Translations under genes and position numbers: made by a program
Notes under the pieces: generated by a model
What the model was told of the DNA's origin: nothing
The model's input: only the letters and a program-made list of their open reading frames with translations
Databases searched by the model: none
Assembly: GCF_009866965.1 (NCBI RefSeq)
Contig: NZ_SPKJ01000022.1
Location: 1 to 52,070, forward strand
Length of the DNA stretch: 52,070 nucleotides
Origin: Propylenella binzhouense
GTDB lineage: Bacteria; Pseudomonadota; Alphaproteobacteria; Rhizobiales; Afifellaceae
Direction: 5' to 3'
In this document: positions 38,721 through 46,938 of the stretch, in pieces
Numbering within the stretch: the stretch's first letter is position 1
How the letters are laid out: every line of letters begins with the position of its first letter

Positions 38721-39695
38721 TCAGTCGTAGGAGACGATGTCGCTGAGCCGCACCTCGACGTCGCGGTCGAGGCCCGGTTCGATCTTGAAGTCCCGGCGGT
38801 AGACGTGGCCGTCATGGCGCGCGACGGCGGTGTATTCGCCTTCGGCCAGCACGAGCTGCGGGAACGCACCGACGCTTTCCTGGAGCGTCTCGCCCTCCTT
38901 GGTGAGGACCGCCCAGCTCGTGTTGGCGATCGCCTCGCCGCCCTCGTTCGCCACCAGCTTCAGCGTGACCTGCGCGCCGGAATGGCGGAAGACGATCTCC
39001 GTCAGCTTGCCGGCATTCACCTCGATATCGGCGCGAACCACGGCGTTGACCTGGCCGTAACGGCTGACGACGTGGTAATTGCCGGCCTGCAGGCGGACGA
39101 CGCGGTCCGGCTTGACGTTCGGCACGACGAGCGGGGGCCCGCTGTCCTCGCCGTCGCGGGAGATCTCGAAAGTGAGCCGGTCGGTGGGTATCGCATGATC
39201 CTCGCCGGCGATCGCGCTGAGCTTGAGACCCCCCGCATCGAGCACGAGGCTCTCGAGAAGGGCGTCCTGGCCGACATTGATCCGCTTCGTCGCCCCCGCG
39301 AGGCCGAACGCGGCATGCACGAGATAGGCGCCGGGCTCGAGCTGGATCGAGGTCGTGCCGCCGCGCGCGGTCGCAACGAGCGGCAGGTCGCCGTTCTGTT
39401 CCGGGGTCTCGCTGAAGACCCGCCAGAGCACGCCCTGCGACACCGGCTCGCCCTGCTCGTTCAGGCGGGCTTCGAGGAGAATCTCGGTCCCGACGGCGTC
39501 CGCACCGTCATGGCTGCGCTCGGCCGGTGCATAGGGGACCGGCGTCTTCAGCACCTGGGCCGGATCGGGAAGGCTGAGCGAGCCCGGATCGGGCAGGAAT
39601 TCCATCGGCCGCTTCGTGAAATTGTCCCCCGCCCCGGCCGGCTGGCCCGCGACCATGGCGAGGATGATGCCGGTGAGGAGGAGTGTGCGGCTCAT
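38721..39695 (-). CDS. Secreted protein with repeated beta-sandwich-like segments
   Basis: A 324-residue exported protein (signal peptide about 1-22, ending AGA). After a Pro-rich linker it contains three similar segments, each with the pattern L-pG-Y-v-a followed by V-x-x-G: around LEPGAYLVHAAFGL, LQAGNYHVVSRYGQ and LAEGEYTAVARHDG. These suggest three stacked small beta domains of the carboxypeptidase-regulatory-like kind. I do not recognise a function. The two closest genes are unrelated in orientation. Confidence 0.8.
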   Translation of the reverse strand: MSRTLLLTGIILAMVAGQPAGAGDNFTKRPMEFLPDPGSLSLPDPAQVLKTPVPYAPAERSHDGADAVGTEILLEARLNEQGEPVSQGVLWRVFSETPEQNGDLPLVATARGGTTSIQLEPGAYLVHAAFGLAGATKRINVGQDALLESLVLDAGGLKLSAIAGEDHAIPTDRLTFEISRDGEDSGPPLVVPNVKPDRVVRLQAGNYHVVSRYGQVNAVVRADIEVNAGKLTEIVFRHSGAQVTLKLVANEGGEAIANTSWAVLTKEGETLQESVGAFPQLVLAEGEYTAVARHDGHVYRRDFKIEPGLDRDVEVRLSDIVSYD

Positions 39696-39764
39696 GGAAT
39701 TCGCTTTTGCTCGACCCCGTGGTAATCCCGCCAGCGTGGCGAATTCAAGACGGGAAAGAAGAAC

Positions 39765-40352
39765 GTGGGCGCGAACGCACCCCTTGTCGACTATCTGAGA
39801 TCGCGGCGGACCATCGCGGCCGCGCAGCTGAAGGAACCCGGCCCGGACGGTCGCACCCTCCGGGACATTCTGACGATCGCCGCGCGCGTGCCCGACCACG
39901 GCAAGCTCGCGCCCTGGCGCTTCATCGTCTACGAGAATGCCGCGCGGCCGGGGCTGGTGGAGAGGCTCAGGGCGATGGCGGCCGGCATCTCCGACGAGCG
40001 GGAGGCGGCGCGGCGCGCGGAGCGGGCGAGGACTTTCGGGGAGGCGCCGGTGGTCGTCGCCGTCGTCTCCCGGGCCGCCGAAGGGCAGAAGGTGCCCGTC
40101 TGGGAGCAGCAGCTCTCGGCCGGCGCGGTCTGCCTGAACCTCGTCCATGCCTGCCATGCCTTCGGGTTCGCGGCGCAATGGCTCACCGGCTGGTACGCCT
40201 ATGACGAGGAGGCCGCCGCGCTGCTCGGCGCGAAGCCGGGCGAGCGGATCGCCGGCTTCGTCCATATCGGCACTCCTTCCTTGCCGCCGGCCGAGCGGGA
40301 GCGGCCCGACATCGATTCGCTCGTGACCTACTGGCCCGGAGGACCGGCCTGA
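39765..40352 (+). CDS. Nitroreductase family protein
   Basis: A 195-residue flavin-dependent oxidoreductase of the nitroreductase fold. FMN-contacting SRRTIAAAQL near 13-22, ARVPDHGKLAPWRFIVY near 40-56 and the segment GAVCLNLVHACHAFGFAAQWLTG near 119-141 fit the YdjA-like subgroup. The GTG start at 39765 is preferred. It overlaps the next flavoprotein gene by one base, so the two are a transcription unit. The physiological substrate is unknown. Confidence 0.88.
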   Translation: MGANAPLVDYLRSRRTIAAAQLKEPGPDGRTLRDILTIAARVPDHGKLAPWRFIVYENAARPGLVERLRAMAAGISDEREAARRAERARTFGEAPVVVAVVSRAAEGQKVPVWEQQLSAGAVCLNLVHACHAFGFAAQWLTGWYAYDEEAAALLGAKPGERIAGFVHIGTPSLPPAERERPDIDSLVTYWPGGPA

Positions 40353-40951
40353 TGTTCTACCGGCCCGCCGAGGGGCACGGCCTGCCGCACGATCCCTTCA
40401 AGGCGATCGTCGCGCCGCGGCCGATCGGATGGATCTCGACGCGCGACGCCGAGGGACGCCCGAACCTTGCGCCCTACAGCTTCTTCAACGCGGTGGCGAG
40501 CGCGCCGCCGGTGGTGATGTTCTCCTCGGAGAGCCGCAAGGACAGTCTCCGCAACATCGAGGCGACCGGCGAGTTCGTGTGCAACTTCGCCTCCTTCGAC
40601 CTTCGCGAGGCGATGAACGCGAGCTCGGCCCCGCTTGCCCCGGGCGCCAGCGAATTCGAGCGCGCCGGGCTGGAAATGGCGGAATGCGAGGTCGTCGGCG
40701 CGCCACGCGTCGCGCGCGCCGCCGCGGCGCTCGAATGCAGGCTCCTCAAGGTGGTCCCGCTTACCGATCTCGACGGCAGCCCGACGTCGGCGACCGTCGC
40801 CTTCGGCCAGGTGGTCGGGGTCCATATCGACGACCGCTTCGTCCGGGACGGACGGTTCGATCTCGCCGCCGCGCATCCGATCGCGCGGTGCGGGTACATG
40901 GACTACGCTTCGGTCGACAGCCTTTTCGCGATGGTGCGGCCGAAGGCCTAG
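40352..40951 (+). CDS. Flavin reductase family protein
   Basis: A 199-residue flavin-binding split-barrel protein. The family N-terminal region KAIVAPRPIGWISTRDA near 17-33 and LAPYSFFNAVASAPPVVMFS near 39-58 are clear. It could reduce FMN for a partner enzyme, or be an uncharacterised flavin-binding protein. The start overlaps the nitroreductase stop; the stop overlaps that of the convergent citE-like gene. Confidence 0.88.
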   Translation: MFYRPAEGHGLPHDPFKAIVAPRPIGWISTRDAEGRPNLAPYSFFNAVASAPPVVMFSSESRKDSLRNIEATGEFVCNFASFDLREAMNASSAPLAPGASEFERAGLEMAECEVVGAPRVARAAAALECRLLKVVPLTDLDGSPTSATVAFGQVVGVHIDDRFVRDGRFDLAAAHPIARCGYMDYASVDSLFAMVRPKA

Positions 40952-41823
40952 CGCCGCGCTTCCGCTCGCGAAAGAATGCGCCGGGCGAGCACGAGATGCG
41001 GCCGGTCGAGCATCGTTCCGTCGAGCGAAGCGACGCCGGATTGCCCTGCCTCCGCGAAGGCCGCGACCACGCGCTCCGCGCGTGCCACCGCGGCCTGGTC
41101 CGGCGTGAACGCCTCGTTGATCACCGGAACCTGGTCCGGATGGATGGCGAGCTTCGCGGTGAAGCCGTCCCGGGCGGCCTGGGCCGCCTCGGCGCGCAGC
41201 CCGGACTGGTCGCGGAAGTTCACGTAGACCGTGTCGATGGCCGCGGTGCCTGCCGCATGGGCGGCGAAGAGCACGAGGCCGCGGGCGAGCCGGAACGGTT
41301 CGGTCCAGGCCCCGGAAGGCTCGCGCGTGGCCAGCGCGCCGATCTCGGCGGAGAGGTCCTCCGCGCCCCAGCTCAGCCCGCCGAGCCGGGCGCTCGCCCC
41401 CTTGTAGGTGCCGAGGCCGAAGATCGCCGACGGCGTCTCCGTCGCTATGGCGAGGATCCCGGTCGAGCCGGGCGGCAAGTCGTGGAGCGCTTCGCGGACC
41501 GCGAGCCGTGCGTCGAGGAGCGTGATGTCGGCGCCGCCGGTCGCCTTGGGGAGCATGATCCCGTCGGGCGCGCCGGTCATGACGACGTCGAGGTCGAGGC
41601 TGGAAAGGCCGGAGCCGAGCGCGTTGATGCGGACGAAGATGCGGGGGACGCCGCTTTCGTTGCGCCACTCCCGGAGGAAGGCGAGGGCGGTCGCGCGTGC
41701 GGCCGCCTTGCGGTCGCCGGCGACCGAATCCTCGAGGTCGAGGATGAGGGCGTCCGCGCCGCTCGACACGGACTTCTCGAGCTTGCGCGGGCTGTCGGCC
41801 GGAACGAAGAGGAGCGAGCGCAT
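40948..41823 (-). CDS. CitE-like CoA ester lyase
   Basis: A 291-residue protein of the HpcH/HpaI aldolase/citrate lyase beta family. It shows RSLLFVPADSPRKLEKS near 2-18, ILDLEDSV near 27-34 and the loops around LPKATGG near 94-100 with IHPDQVPVIN near 230-239. Relatives act as malyl-CoA lyase or thioesterase and as citramalyl-CoA lyase; the substrate is not decided here. ATG at 41823 overlaps the stop of the MaoC gene, and the pair suggests a C4/C5-CoA pathway. Confidence 0.88.
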   Translation of the reverse strand: MRSLLFVPADSPRKLEKSVSSGADALILDLEDSVAGDRKAAARATALAFLREWRNESGVPRIFVRINALGSGLSSLDLDVVMTGAPDGIMLPKATGGADITLLDARLAVREALHDLPPGSTGILAIATETPSAIFGLGTYKGASARLGGLSWGAEDLSAEIGALATREPSGAWTEPFRLARGLVLFAAHAAGTAAIDTVYVNFRDQSGLRAEAAQAARDGFTAKLAIHPDQVPVINEAFTPDQAAVARAERVVAAFAEAGQSGVASLDGTMLDRPHLVLARRILSRAEARR

Positions 41824-42284
41824 CAGACCGACAGGGTCCGGGTCTTCATGAAGGCCTGGCGCCGGCAGCTCGCCACCAGGCGCTCCTGCTGGTTGAAGGC
41901 GCGGTGCTCGAACTCGACGATGCCCGCGTCCTGGCGCGATTTCGACAGGCGCTTGCCGACGACCTCCGTCTCCACGCGGATCGTGTCGCCGTGGAAGAGG
42001 GGATGCGGAAACCGTACGTCGCTCATGCCGAGATTGGCGATCGTCGTGCCGAGCGTCGTGTCGTGGACGGTGATGCCGATCATCAGGCCGAGCGTGAAGA
42101 GCGAGTTCACGAGCGGCTGGCCCCATTCGGTGCGGGTCTCGCAGAAATGGCGGTCGATGTGGAGCGGCTGCGGGTTCATGGTCAGCGACGAGAAGAGGAC
42201 GTTGTCCATCTCGGTCACCGTGCGGGTGATCGCATGCCGGAACAGCCGGCCGACCTCGAAATCCTCGTAATGGAGCCCCGCCAC
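41823..42284 (-). CDS. MaoC family dehydratase
   Basis: A 153-residue hotdog-fold (R)-specific enoyl-CoA hydratase type protein. The conserved stretch NPQPLHIDRHFCETRTEWGQPLVNS near 38-62 contains the catalytic Asp-His pair. The frame extends to 42371 but GTG at 42284, 6 bp after GGGAGG, is the likely start. It overlaps the CitE-like gene, a combination that resembles mesaconyl/methylfumaryl-CoA hydratase and malyl-CoA enzymes. Substrate is inferred only. Confidence 0.88.
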   Translation of the reverse strand: MAGLHYEDFEVGRLFRHAITRTVTEMDNVLFSSLTMNPQPLHIDRHFCETRTEWGQPLVNSLFTLGLMIGITVHDTTLGTTIANLGMSDVRFPHPLFHGDTIRVETEVVGKRLSKSRQDAGIVEFEHRAFNQQERLVASCRRQAFMKTRTLSV

Positions 42285-42362
42285 GCCGTTCCTCCCTCGG
42301 TTCGTGCCGCGATCCTTGCCGACCGGCCGCGGCCGGCGCAAGCGCCGCGAAGGCGCGTTAGG

Positions 42363-42378
42363 GTGAACCAATCATTAA
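42363..42378 (-). promoter_or_regulatory. ctrA box: CtrA-like box, one mismatch
   Basis: On the reverse strand the sequence is TTAA-TGATTGG-TTCAC, one base from the TTAA-N7-TTAAC consensus. It is 51 bp before the DUF2336 ATG and about 80 bp before the MaoC gene start on the other side, so it could serve either. Confidence 0.45.
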
Positions 42379-42429
42379 GCCTCCCCGTGCAGGATCAGGC
42401 GTCGAAACGGGGCGGCTGCCGAAGTCCGG

Positions 42430-43569
42430 ATGATCGTGGAGCGGTTTCTGCATTGGATGGGGAGCGCGCCGGTGCCGCGGCGGGCCGAAGCAGCCCATGC
42501 CCTGGCGCGGGCGTTTCTCTATTCCGCCCTGTCCGAGGAGGAGCGGGACGGCATCGAGGCGACGCTCACCGTGCTCCTGGACGATCCCTCGCCGGACGTC
42601 CGCCTCGCGCTCGCCGATGCCGTCGCCGACAGCGACCAGGCGCCGCACCATCTCGTGCTCGGCCTCGCAGCGGACCGGGTGCAGATTGCGGCCCTCGTCG
42701 CCGAGCGCTCGCCGATCCTCTTCGATTCCGAACTCGTCGATCTGATCGGGACGCGCGAGGAGGCGGTGCAGGTTGCGATCGCGCGGCGCCCGGTCATCTC
42801 GCGCGCCGTCGCGGCTGCGCTCTCCGAGGTCGCCTCCGCGCGCGTCTGCGTCGAGCTCCTCTGCAATCCGGGCGCGCGGATCGCCCGCTTCTCGCTCGAC
42901 CGGATGGTGGAGCGGCACGGCGGCGACCCGGAGCTCCGCGAGCTGCTTCTCGGCCGCTGCGACCTGCCCGTCGAGATCCGGCAGGCCCTCGTCGCCAGGC
43001 TCTCCACTGCGCTCCGGGACTTCGCCGTCTCGCGCAACTGGCTGCCGGCGGACCGGGCCGAGCTGGTGACGCGCGACGCCTGCGAACGGGTCACCATCGC
43101 GATGGCCTTCGAGGCGCCGGCCGAAGAGATGCCGAACCTCGTCGATGCCCTCGCGCGGTCGAACGCGCTGACGCCGGCGCTCCTCGTCAGGGCGATCGCT
43201 TCCGGGCAGACGCTCTTCTTCGAGACCGCGCTCGAGGTCCTGGCCGAGGTTCCGCACGACAGGGTGGCCGGCGTGGTACGGTCCGGCCGCGCCTCGGCGC
43301 TGCGTGCGCTCCTCGCCCGCGCAAAGCTTCCGGAACGGACATTCGCCGCCTTCGAAGCGGCCGTCGAGGTGCTCCGCAGCGTCGACGGCGAGGGCGCCGG
43401 CACCGACTATCGCCGCGCCACGCGGCTGATCGACGCCATCATCGCGCGCTACGGCTCGCGCGCCGACAAGGAGCTGGACCAGATCCTCGCGCTGCTGCGC
43501 CGGTTTGCGGCCGAGGCCAAGCGCGAGGCCGCCCGCGACTACATAGCGAGCGTGATGCAGGCGGCCTGA
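42430..43569 (+). CDS. DUF2336 family protein
   Basis: A 379-residue helical protein of DUF2336, restricted to Alphaproteobacteria. The first half shows HEAT-like repeated helices with regularly spaced acidic and leucine residues, for example LLDDPSPDVRLALADAVAD near 50-68. No catalytic motif is seen. Members elsewhere are tied to cell-cycle or flagellar regulons, and a CtrA-like box is upstream here. It converges with the NAD kinase gene, 3 bp apart. Confidence 0.85.
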   Translation: MIVERFLHWMGSAPVPRRAEAAHALARAFLYSALSEEERDGIEATLTVLLDDPSPDVRLALADAVADSDQAPHHLVLGLAADRVQIAALVAERSPILFDSELVDLIGTREEAVQVAIARRPVISRAVAAALSEVASARVCVELLCNPGARIARFSLDRMVERHGGDPELRELLLGRCDLPVEIRQALVARLSTALRDFAVSRNWLPADRAELVTRDACERVTIAMAFEAPAEEMPNLVDALARSNALTPALLVRAIASGQTLFFETALEVLAEVPHDRVAGVVRSGRASALRALLARAKLPERTFAAFEAAVEVLRSVDGEGAGTDYRRATRLIDAIIARYGSRADKELDQILALLRRFAAEAKREAARDYIASVMQAA

Positions 43570-43572
43570 GCC

Positions 43573-44334
43573 TCAGTAGCGGAACTGCTCCGCAAGGATC
43601 CGCTCCTCCCAGCTGTGACCGGCATCGAACATGATCATGCAGGAATCGGTCTTGTCCTCGACGATCTCGACCTCGCGCACGCTCTTCAGCTCGAAATGGT
43701 CCGCCACCGCGTTGACGGGCCGCTTGTCGGGCTGCAGCACCGTGATCCGGACCCTGACATTGTCCGGCAGCAGGGCGCCGCGCCAGTGGCGCGGCCGGAA
43801 CGGACTGATCGGCGTCAGCGCGAGGAGAGGCGCGTTGATCGGGATGATCGGCCCGTGGGCGGAAAGGTTGTATGCGGTCGAGCCGGCCGGCGTCGCGATC
43901 AGAATGCCGTCGCAGATGAGCTCGTCGAGCCGGACCTGGCCGTCGATCGAGACCTGCAGCTTGGCCGCCTGGTAGGATTGCCTGAGCAGCGAGACCTCGT
44001 TGATCGCCTTTGCGGAGAGGGTGCGGCCGTCCGACAGCTTCGCGATCATCGCGAGCGGCCGGATGACCTGCGTCTTCGCCGCCTCGATCCGGTCGGGCAG
44101 CCCGTCGGGACGGTACTCGTTCATCAGGAAGCCGACCGTGCCGCGGTTCATGCCGTAGATCGGCTGCCCCGTGTTCATGAACCGGTGCAGCATCTGCAGC
44201 ATGAAGCCGTCGCCGCCAAGCGCGACGATGACGTCGGCCTGGTGCGGCAGCACCTCGCCGTAGCGGCGGCGCAGCTCCTCGGCGGCCTCAATCGCGTCGG
44301 GCGCGTCGCTGGCGAGAATGGCGATCTTCGTCAT
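43573..44334 (-). CDS. nadK: NAD kinase
   Basis: It phosphorylates NAD to NADP. The 253-residue protein has the catalytic GGDG motif in ALGGDGFMLQ near 39-48, the loop YGMNRGTVGFLMNE near 60-73 and PAGSTAYNLSAHGPIIP near 149-165. The length is that of the short alphaproteobacterial form. The ATG at 44334 is the family start. It is divergent from cutA, with 83 bp between starts. Confidence 0.95.
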   Translation of the reverse strand: MTKIAILASDAPDAIEAAEELRRRYGEVLPHQADVIVALGGDGFMLQMLHRFMNTGQPIYGMNRGTVGFLMNEYRPDGLPDRIEAAKTQVIRPLAMIAKLSDGRTLSAKAINEVSLLRQSYQAAKLQVSIDGQVRLDELICDGILIATPAGSTAYNLSAHGPIIPINAPLLALTPISPFRPRHWRGALLPDNVRVRITVLQPDKRPVNAVADHFELKSVREVEIVEDKTDSCMIMFDAGHSWEERILAEQFRY

Positions 44335-44417
44335 GGCGGGAGAGGTGTGGACCGGGAGCGAAGCTGGCCTATCATGGCGGCCGGATATCGCAAAGGGCCG
44401 AGGGCAGGGCATTGCCG

Positions 44418-44756
44418 ATGGATCCGACGGCGGAGTTCAAGCTGCTCTACATGCCGTGTCCCGATGCCGACACGGCGAAGCGGATCGGGCGCGCCGCGGT
44501 CGAGGCGCGGCTCGCCGGCTGCGCGAACATCCTGCCGTCGATGACCGCCATCTACGAGTGGGAGGGCGCCGTGGAGGAAGCCGGGGAATGCGTGCTCCTC
44601 CTCAAGACCTCGGCCTCCGCCGCCGCTCGCCTCCGCGTGCTCGTCGAGCGCGAGCATCCCTACGAGATCCCGGCCGTCCTCACCCTTCCGCTCGAAGACG
44701 CGAATGCAAGCTATGCCGCGTGGCTGCGGCAGCGGATCGGTCCCGAAGCGGCCTGA
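44418..44756 (+). CDS. cutA: Divalent-cation tolerance protein CutA
   Basis: A 112-residue cytosolic trimeric protein of the CutA1 family with a ferredoxin-like fold. Typical segments are ANILPSMTAIYEWEGAVEEAGECVLLLKT near 36-64 and EHPYEIPAVLTLPL near 79-92. Its true function is unsettled despite the copper-tolerance name. A TTG at 44412 is in frame but the ATG at 44418 is preferred. Confidence 0.93.
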   Translation: MDPTAEFKLLYMPCPDADTAKRIGRAAVEARLAGCANILPSMTAIYEWEGAVEEAGECVLLLKTSASAAARLRVLVEREHPYEIPAVLTLPLEDANASYAAWLRQRIGPEAA

Positions 44757-44847
44757 CCGGCGGACAGCGACGCCCGCGAAAGCTGTGGCGCGTGAACGGC
44801 CTTTGCGTAAAATCCGATTCAAACCACGCGGACCGCCGGACCGCCGC

Positions 44848-44961
44848 ATGAAGACGCCGCACACCGCCATGACACCGTTTCGGAAGGACATCGCCCGCGC
44901 GGCAATCGTCGGGATCGCCTTCGCGACAGGCATCTTCCTGATGATGATCGTCTTCTTCTGA
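44848..44961 (+). CDS. Small single-helix membrane protein
   Basis: A 37-residue frame with a basic N-terminus and one hydrophobic helix (about 18-37), ending in FF before the stop. The sequence reads like a real bacterial micro-membrane protein and codon use matches the neighbours. An internal ATG at 44869 is an alternative start. No function or family is known to me. It lies 91 bp after cutA. Confidence 0.5.
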   Translation: MKTPHTAMTPFRKDIARAAIVGIAFATGIFLMMIVFF

Positions 44962-44989
44962 CGGCGCGGCGAACCGGAGCCTGGCCGGC

Positions 44990-45136
44990 TCAGAGCAGGG
45001 GATCGGTCCCCGCGGCCCGGATCGCGCACAGATAGGCCCTGATCAGGGCGGTCTGGTCGATCTCCGGCACGTCGTCGTCTTCGGACTGGAGGAGTGCCAG
45101 GAGCCTGGTCGCTTCTTCGGCAGTCATGGTCGCCAT
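44990..45136 (-). CDS. Small hypothetical protein
   Basis: A 48-residue acidic cytosolic protein, if read from the ATG at 45136; an ATG at 45127 or a TTG at 45193 are other options. It is helix-rich (EEATRLLALLQSE near 7-19) with no known domain. The reverse-strand motif TTAACCAT at 45199-45206 lies about 63 bp before the ATG and resembles a CtrA half-site. It is a plausible gene but unconfirmed. Confidence 0.45.
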   Translation of the reverse strand: MATMTAEEATRLLALLQSEDDDVPEIDQTALIRAYLCAIRAAGTDPLL

Positions 45137-45368
45137 CCGGGAAGTCAACAGGATGCCATCAGCCTCCGGCAACCTTGGTTTCGAAACCGCCAACGAAGAT
45201 GGTTAAGGCGAAAAATTTTCAGAGAAAGGCGGCCCGGCCCCTTAAGGCGGCGTTCGCCACGCCGGGCGCGCCCGCGGGATCGGCCGGTCCGGGCCGGCGA
45301 TGCACGCGCGGACGAAGCAGTTGGTCCGCCGGCCGGGCCGCGCGTGCACAGGAGGAGAGCGAGAGCGC

Positions 45369-46268
45369 ATGACCTTGAGAGCCTTCGAGCGGGGAGGCCG
45401 CTTCTTCCGCGGCAATGTCCACACGCATTCCAGCAGCTCCGACGGCGTTCTGCCGCCTGAGGCGGTCGCGCGCATCTATGCCGATGCGGGCTACGATTTC
45501 CTCTGCCTGTCGGATCATTTCCTGCCGCGCTACGGCTTTCCGATCACCGACACGCGCGCCTGCCGCACCAACCGCTTCACGACGATCCTCGGGGCCGAGA
45601 CGCACGCGCCGGCGACGAGCCACGGCGAGCTCTGGCATATTCTCGCCGTCGGGCTGCCCCGGGATTTCGCGCCGCCGGCCGAGCAGGAGGACGGCGTCGC
45701 GCTCGCGCAGCGCGCGCGCAAATCCGGCGCGTTCGTCGGCATCGCCCATCCGCAATGGTCCGGGCTCACCATCGAGGACGGCCGCGCCCTCGCCGGAATC
45801 GCCCATGCGGTGGAGATCTACAACTTCACCTGCGACATCGAGTGCGCACGGCCGGACGGCGCCTATCTTCTCGATCAGCTGCTCAACGAGGGCCATCGGC
45901 TCAACGCCTATGCGGCCGACGACGCGCATTTCCGCTGGCCGGATTCCGGCGGCGGCTGGATCATGGTGAAGGCGGAGGAGAACGATCCGGAGGCGCTCCT
46001 TTCCGCCATGAAGGACGGCGCGTTCTATTCGAGCCAGGGTCTGAGGATCGACGGCATGGGACTCGACGGAGGCGAGCTGGAGGTGGCGTGCTCGCCCGCG
46101 ACCACGGTGGCTCTCGTCGGGCGCGGGACGCGTGCTGAGACCGCCTATGGCCGCCAGATCACGCGGGCGCGCCTTCCTGTTGCGAAATTCGCCGGCGACT
46201 GGCTGCGGGTGGTGGTGACCGATGCGGCCGGGCGGCGCGCCTGGTCGAATCCGGTCTGGCCGGAATGA
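45369..46268 (+). CDS. PHP domain metal-dependent phosphoesterase
   Basis: A 299-residue cytosolic protein with a PHP domain: GNVHTHSSSSDG near 16-27 has the HxH pair, LSDHF near 43-47 and ETHAPAT near 77-83 contribute further ligands, and GIAHPQWSG near 126-134 and DDAHF near 183-187 follow. It is similar to stand-alone PHP phosphoesterases of unknown substrate. The frame opens at 45300, but the ATG at 45369 behind AGGAGGAG is preferred. Confidence 0.87.
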   Translation: MTLRAFERGGRFFRGNVHTHSSSSDGVLPPEAVARIYADAGYDFLCLSDHFLPRYGFPITDTRACRTNRFTTILGAETHAPATSHGELWHILAVGLPRDFAPPAEQEDGVALAQRARKSGAFVGIAHPQWSGLTIEDGRALAGIAHAVEIYNFTCDIECARPDGAYLLDQLLNEGHRLNAYAADDAHFRWPDSGGGWIMVKAEENDPEALLSAMKDGAFYSSQGLRIDGMGLDGGELEVACSPATTVALVGRGTRAETAYGRQITRARLPVAKFAGDWLRVVVTDAAGRRAWSNPVWPE

Positions 46269-46295
46269 GCCGCCCGGACGTCTTCGCCTCGCCCG

Positions 46296-46315
46296 CCGGA
46301 CTCTTTCCAGTCCGG
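46296..46315 (+). terminator. Hairpin between the PHP gene and tRNA-Thr
   Basis: CCGGACT at 46296-46302 pairs with AGTCCGG at 46309-46315 around a 6-base loop, 27 bp after the PHP gene stop. There is no T-run after it, so a factor-independent role is uncertain. Confidence 0.4.
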
Positions 46316-46341
46316 GCGTAACGGGCTAAATCGATCCGCGC

Positions 46342-46417
46342 GCCGGCTTAGCTCAGTTGGTAGAGCATCTGATTTGTAATCAGAGGGTCGGGGGTTCGAG
46401 TCCCTCAGCCGGCACCA
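46342..46417 (+). tRNA. tRNA-Thr (anticodon TGT)
   Basis: A complete 76-base cloverleaf with encoded CCA. The acceptor stem GCCGGCT pairs with AGCCGGC, the T-arm has the GGTTCGA-type loop, and the anticodon loop TTTGTAA places TGT at 46375-46377, reading ACA codons. No intron or odd base is seen. Confidence 0.96.
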
Positions 46418-46480
46418 GTATCATCGACCTCCGGACCCCTCGGCGGGTCGGAGACGGCTGCGCAGATCGAGGAAAGTGGA

Positions 46481-46786
46481 ATGACGGCGCGAATCTACCG
46501 GCCCGCGCGCACCGCGATGAGCTCGGGCGAGGCGAAGACCAAGGAATGGGTGCTCGAGTTCGAGCCGGAGGCGCCGCGCACGATCGAGCCTCTGATGGGC
46601 TATACGGCTTCGACCGACATGCTGAGCCAGGTGCGTCTCAGATTCGACACCAAGGAAGAGGCGATCGCCTATGCCGAGCGCAACGACATCCCCTATCTCG
46701 TCTTCGAGCCCCGGGAGAAGAAGCGCCGCGCGATCTCCTATGCCGACAATTTCCGGCGCGACCGCGCGCAGCCCTGGACCCATTAA
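46481..46786 (+). CDS. Complex I accessory subunit, NDUFS4-like (ETC_C1 family)
   Basis: A 101-residue protein of the NDUFS4 family, the supernumerary subunit that stabilises the NADH-binding arm of complex I. The fold region WVLEFEPEAPRTIEPLMGY near 23-41 and FDTKEEAIAYAERNDIPY near 55-72 with the C-terminal RRDRAQPWTH are typical. Alphaproteobacteria share it with mitochondria. It lies alone between two tRNA genes, 30 kb from nuo, yet serves the same complex. Confidence 0.93.
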   Translation: MTARIYRPARTAMSSGEAKTKEWVLEFEPEAPRTIEPLMGYTASTDMLSQVRLRFDTKEEAIAYAERNDIPYLVFEPREKKRRAISYADNFRRDRAQPWTH

Positions 46787-46838
46787 GTCCGGCGCCGCGC
46801 CGTCCCGCCGTCCCGGCCGCAGACATGGCCGCAAAGAT

Positions 46839-46914
46839 GGCCCCGTAGCTCAGTGGATAGAGCAGTAGCCTTCTAAGCTATTGGTCGCAGGTTCGAATCC
46901 TGCCGGGGTCACCA
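46839..46914 (+). tRNA. tRNA-Arg (anticodon TCT)
   Basis: A complete 76-base cloverleaf with encoded CCA. The acceptor stem GGCCCCG pairs with CGGGGTC (one G-U), the anticodon loop CTTCTAA places TCT at 46872-46874, reading AGA codons. It is rarely used in GC-rich genomes, and tRNA-Arg(TCT) genes are frequent integration sites, but no element is attached here. Confidence 0.95.
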
Positions 46915-46938
46915 ATCCCAGGGTCGATCGGAAGCCGG

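Noticed and set aside
46839-46938. Integrated element at tRNA-Arg
   Set aside because: No integrase gene and no repeated tRNA end was found downstream; the following genes are ordinary chromosomal ones.
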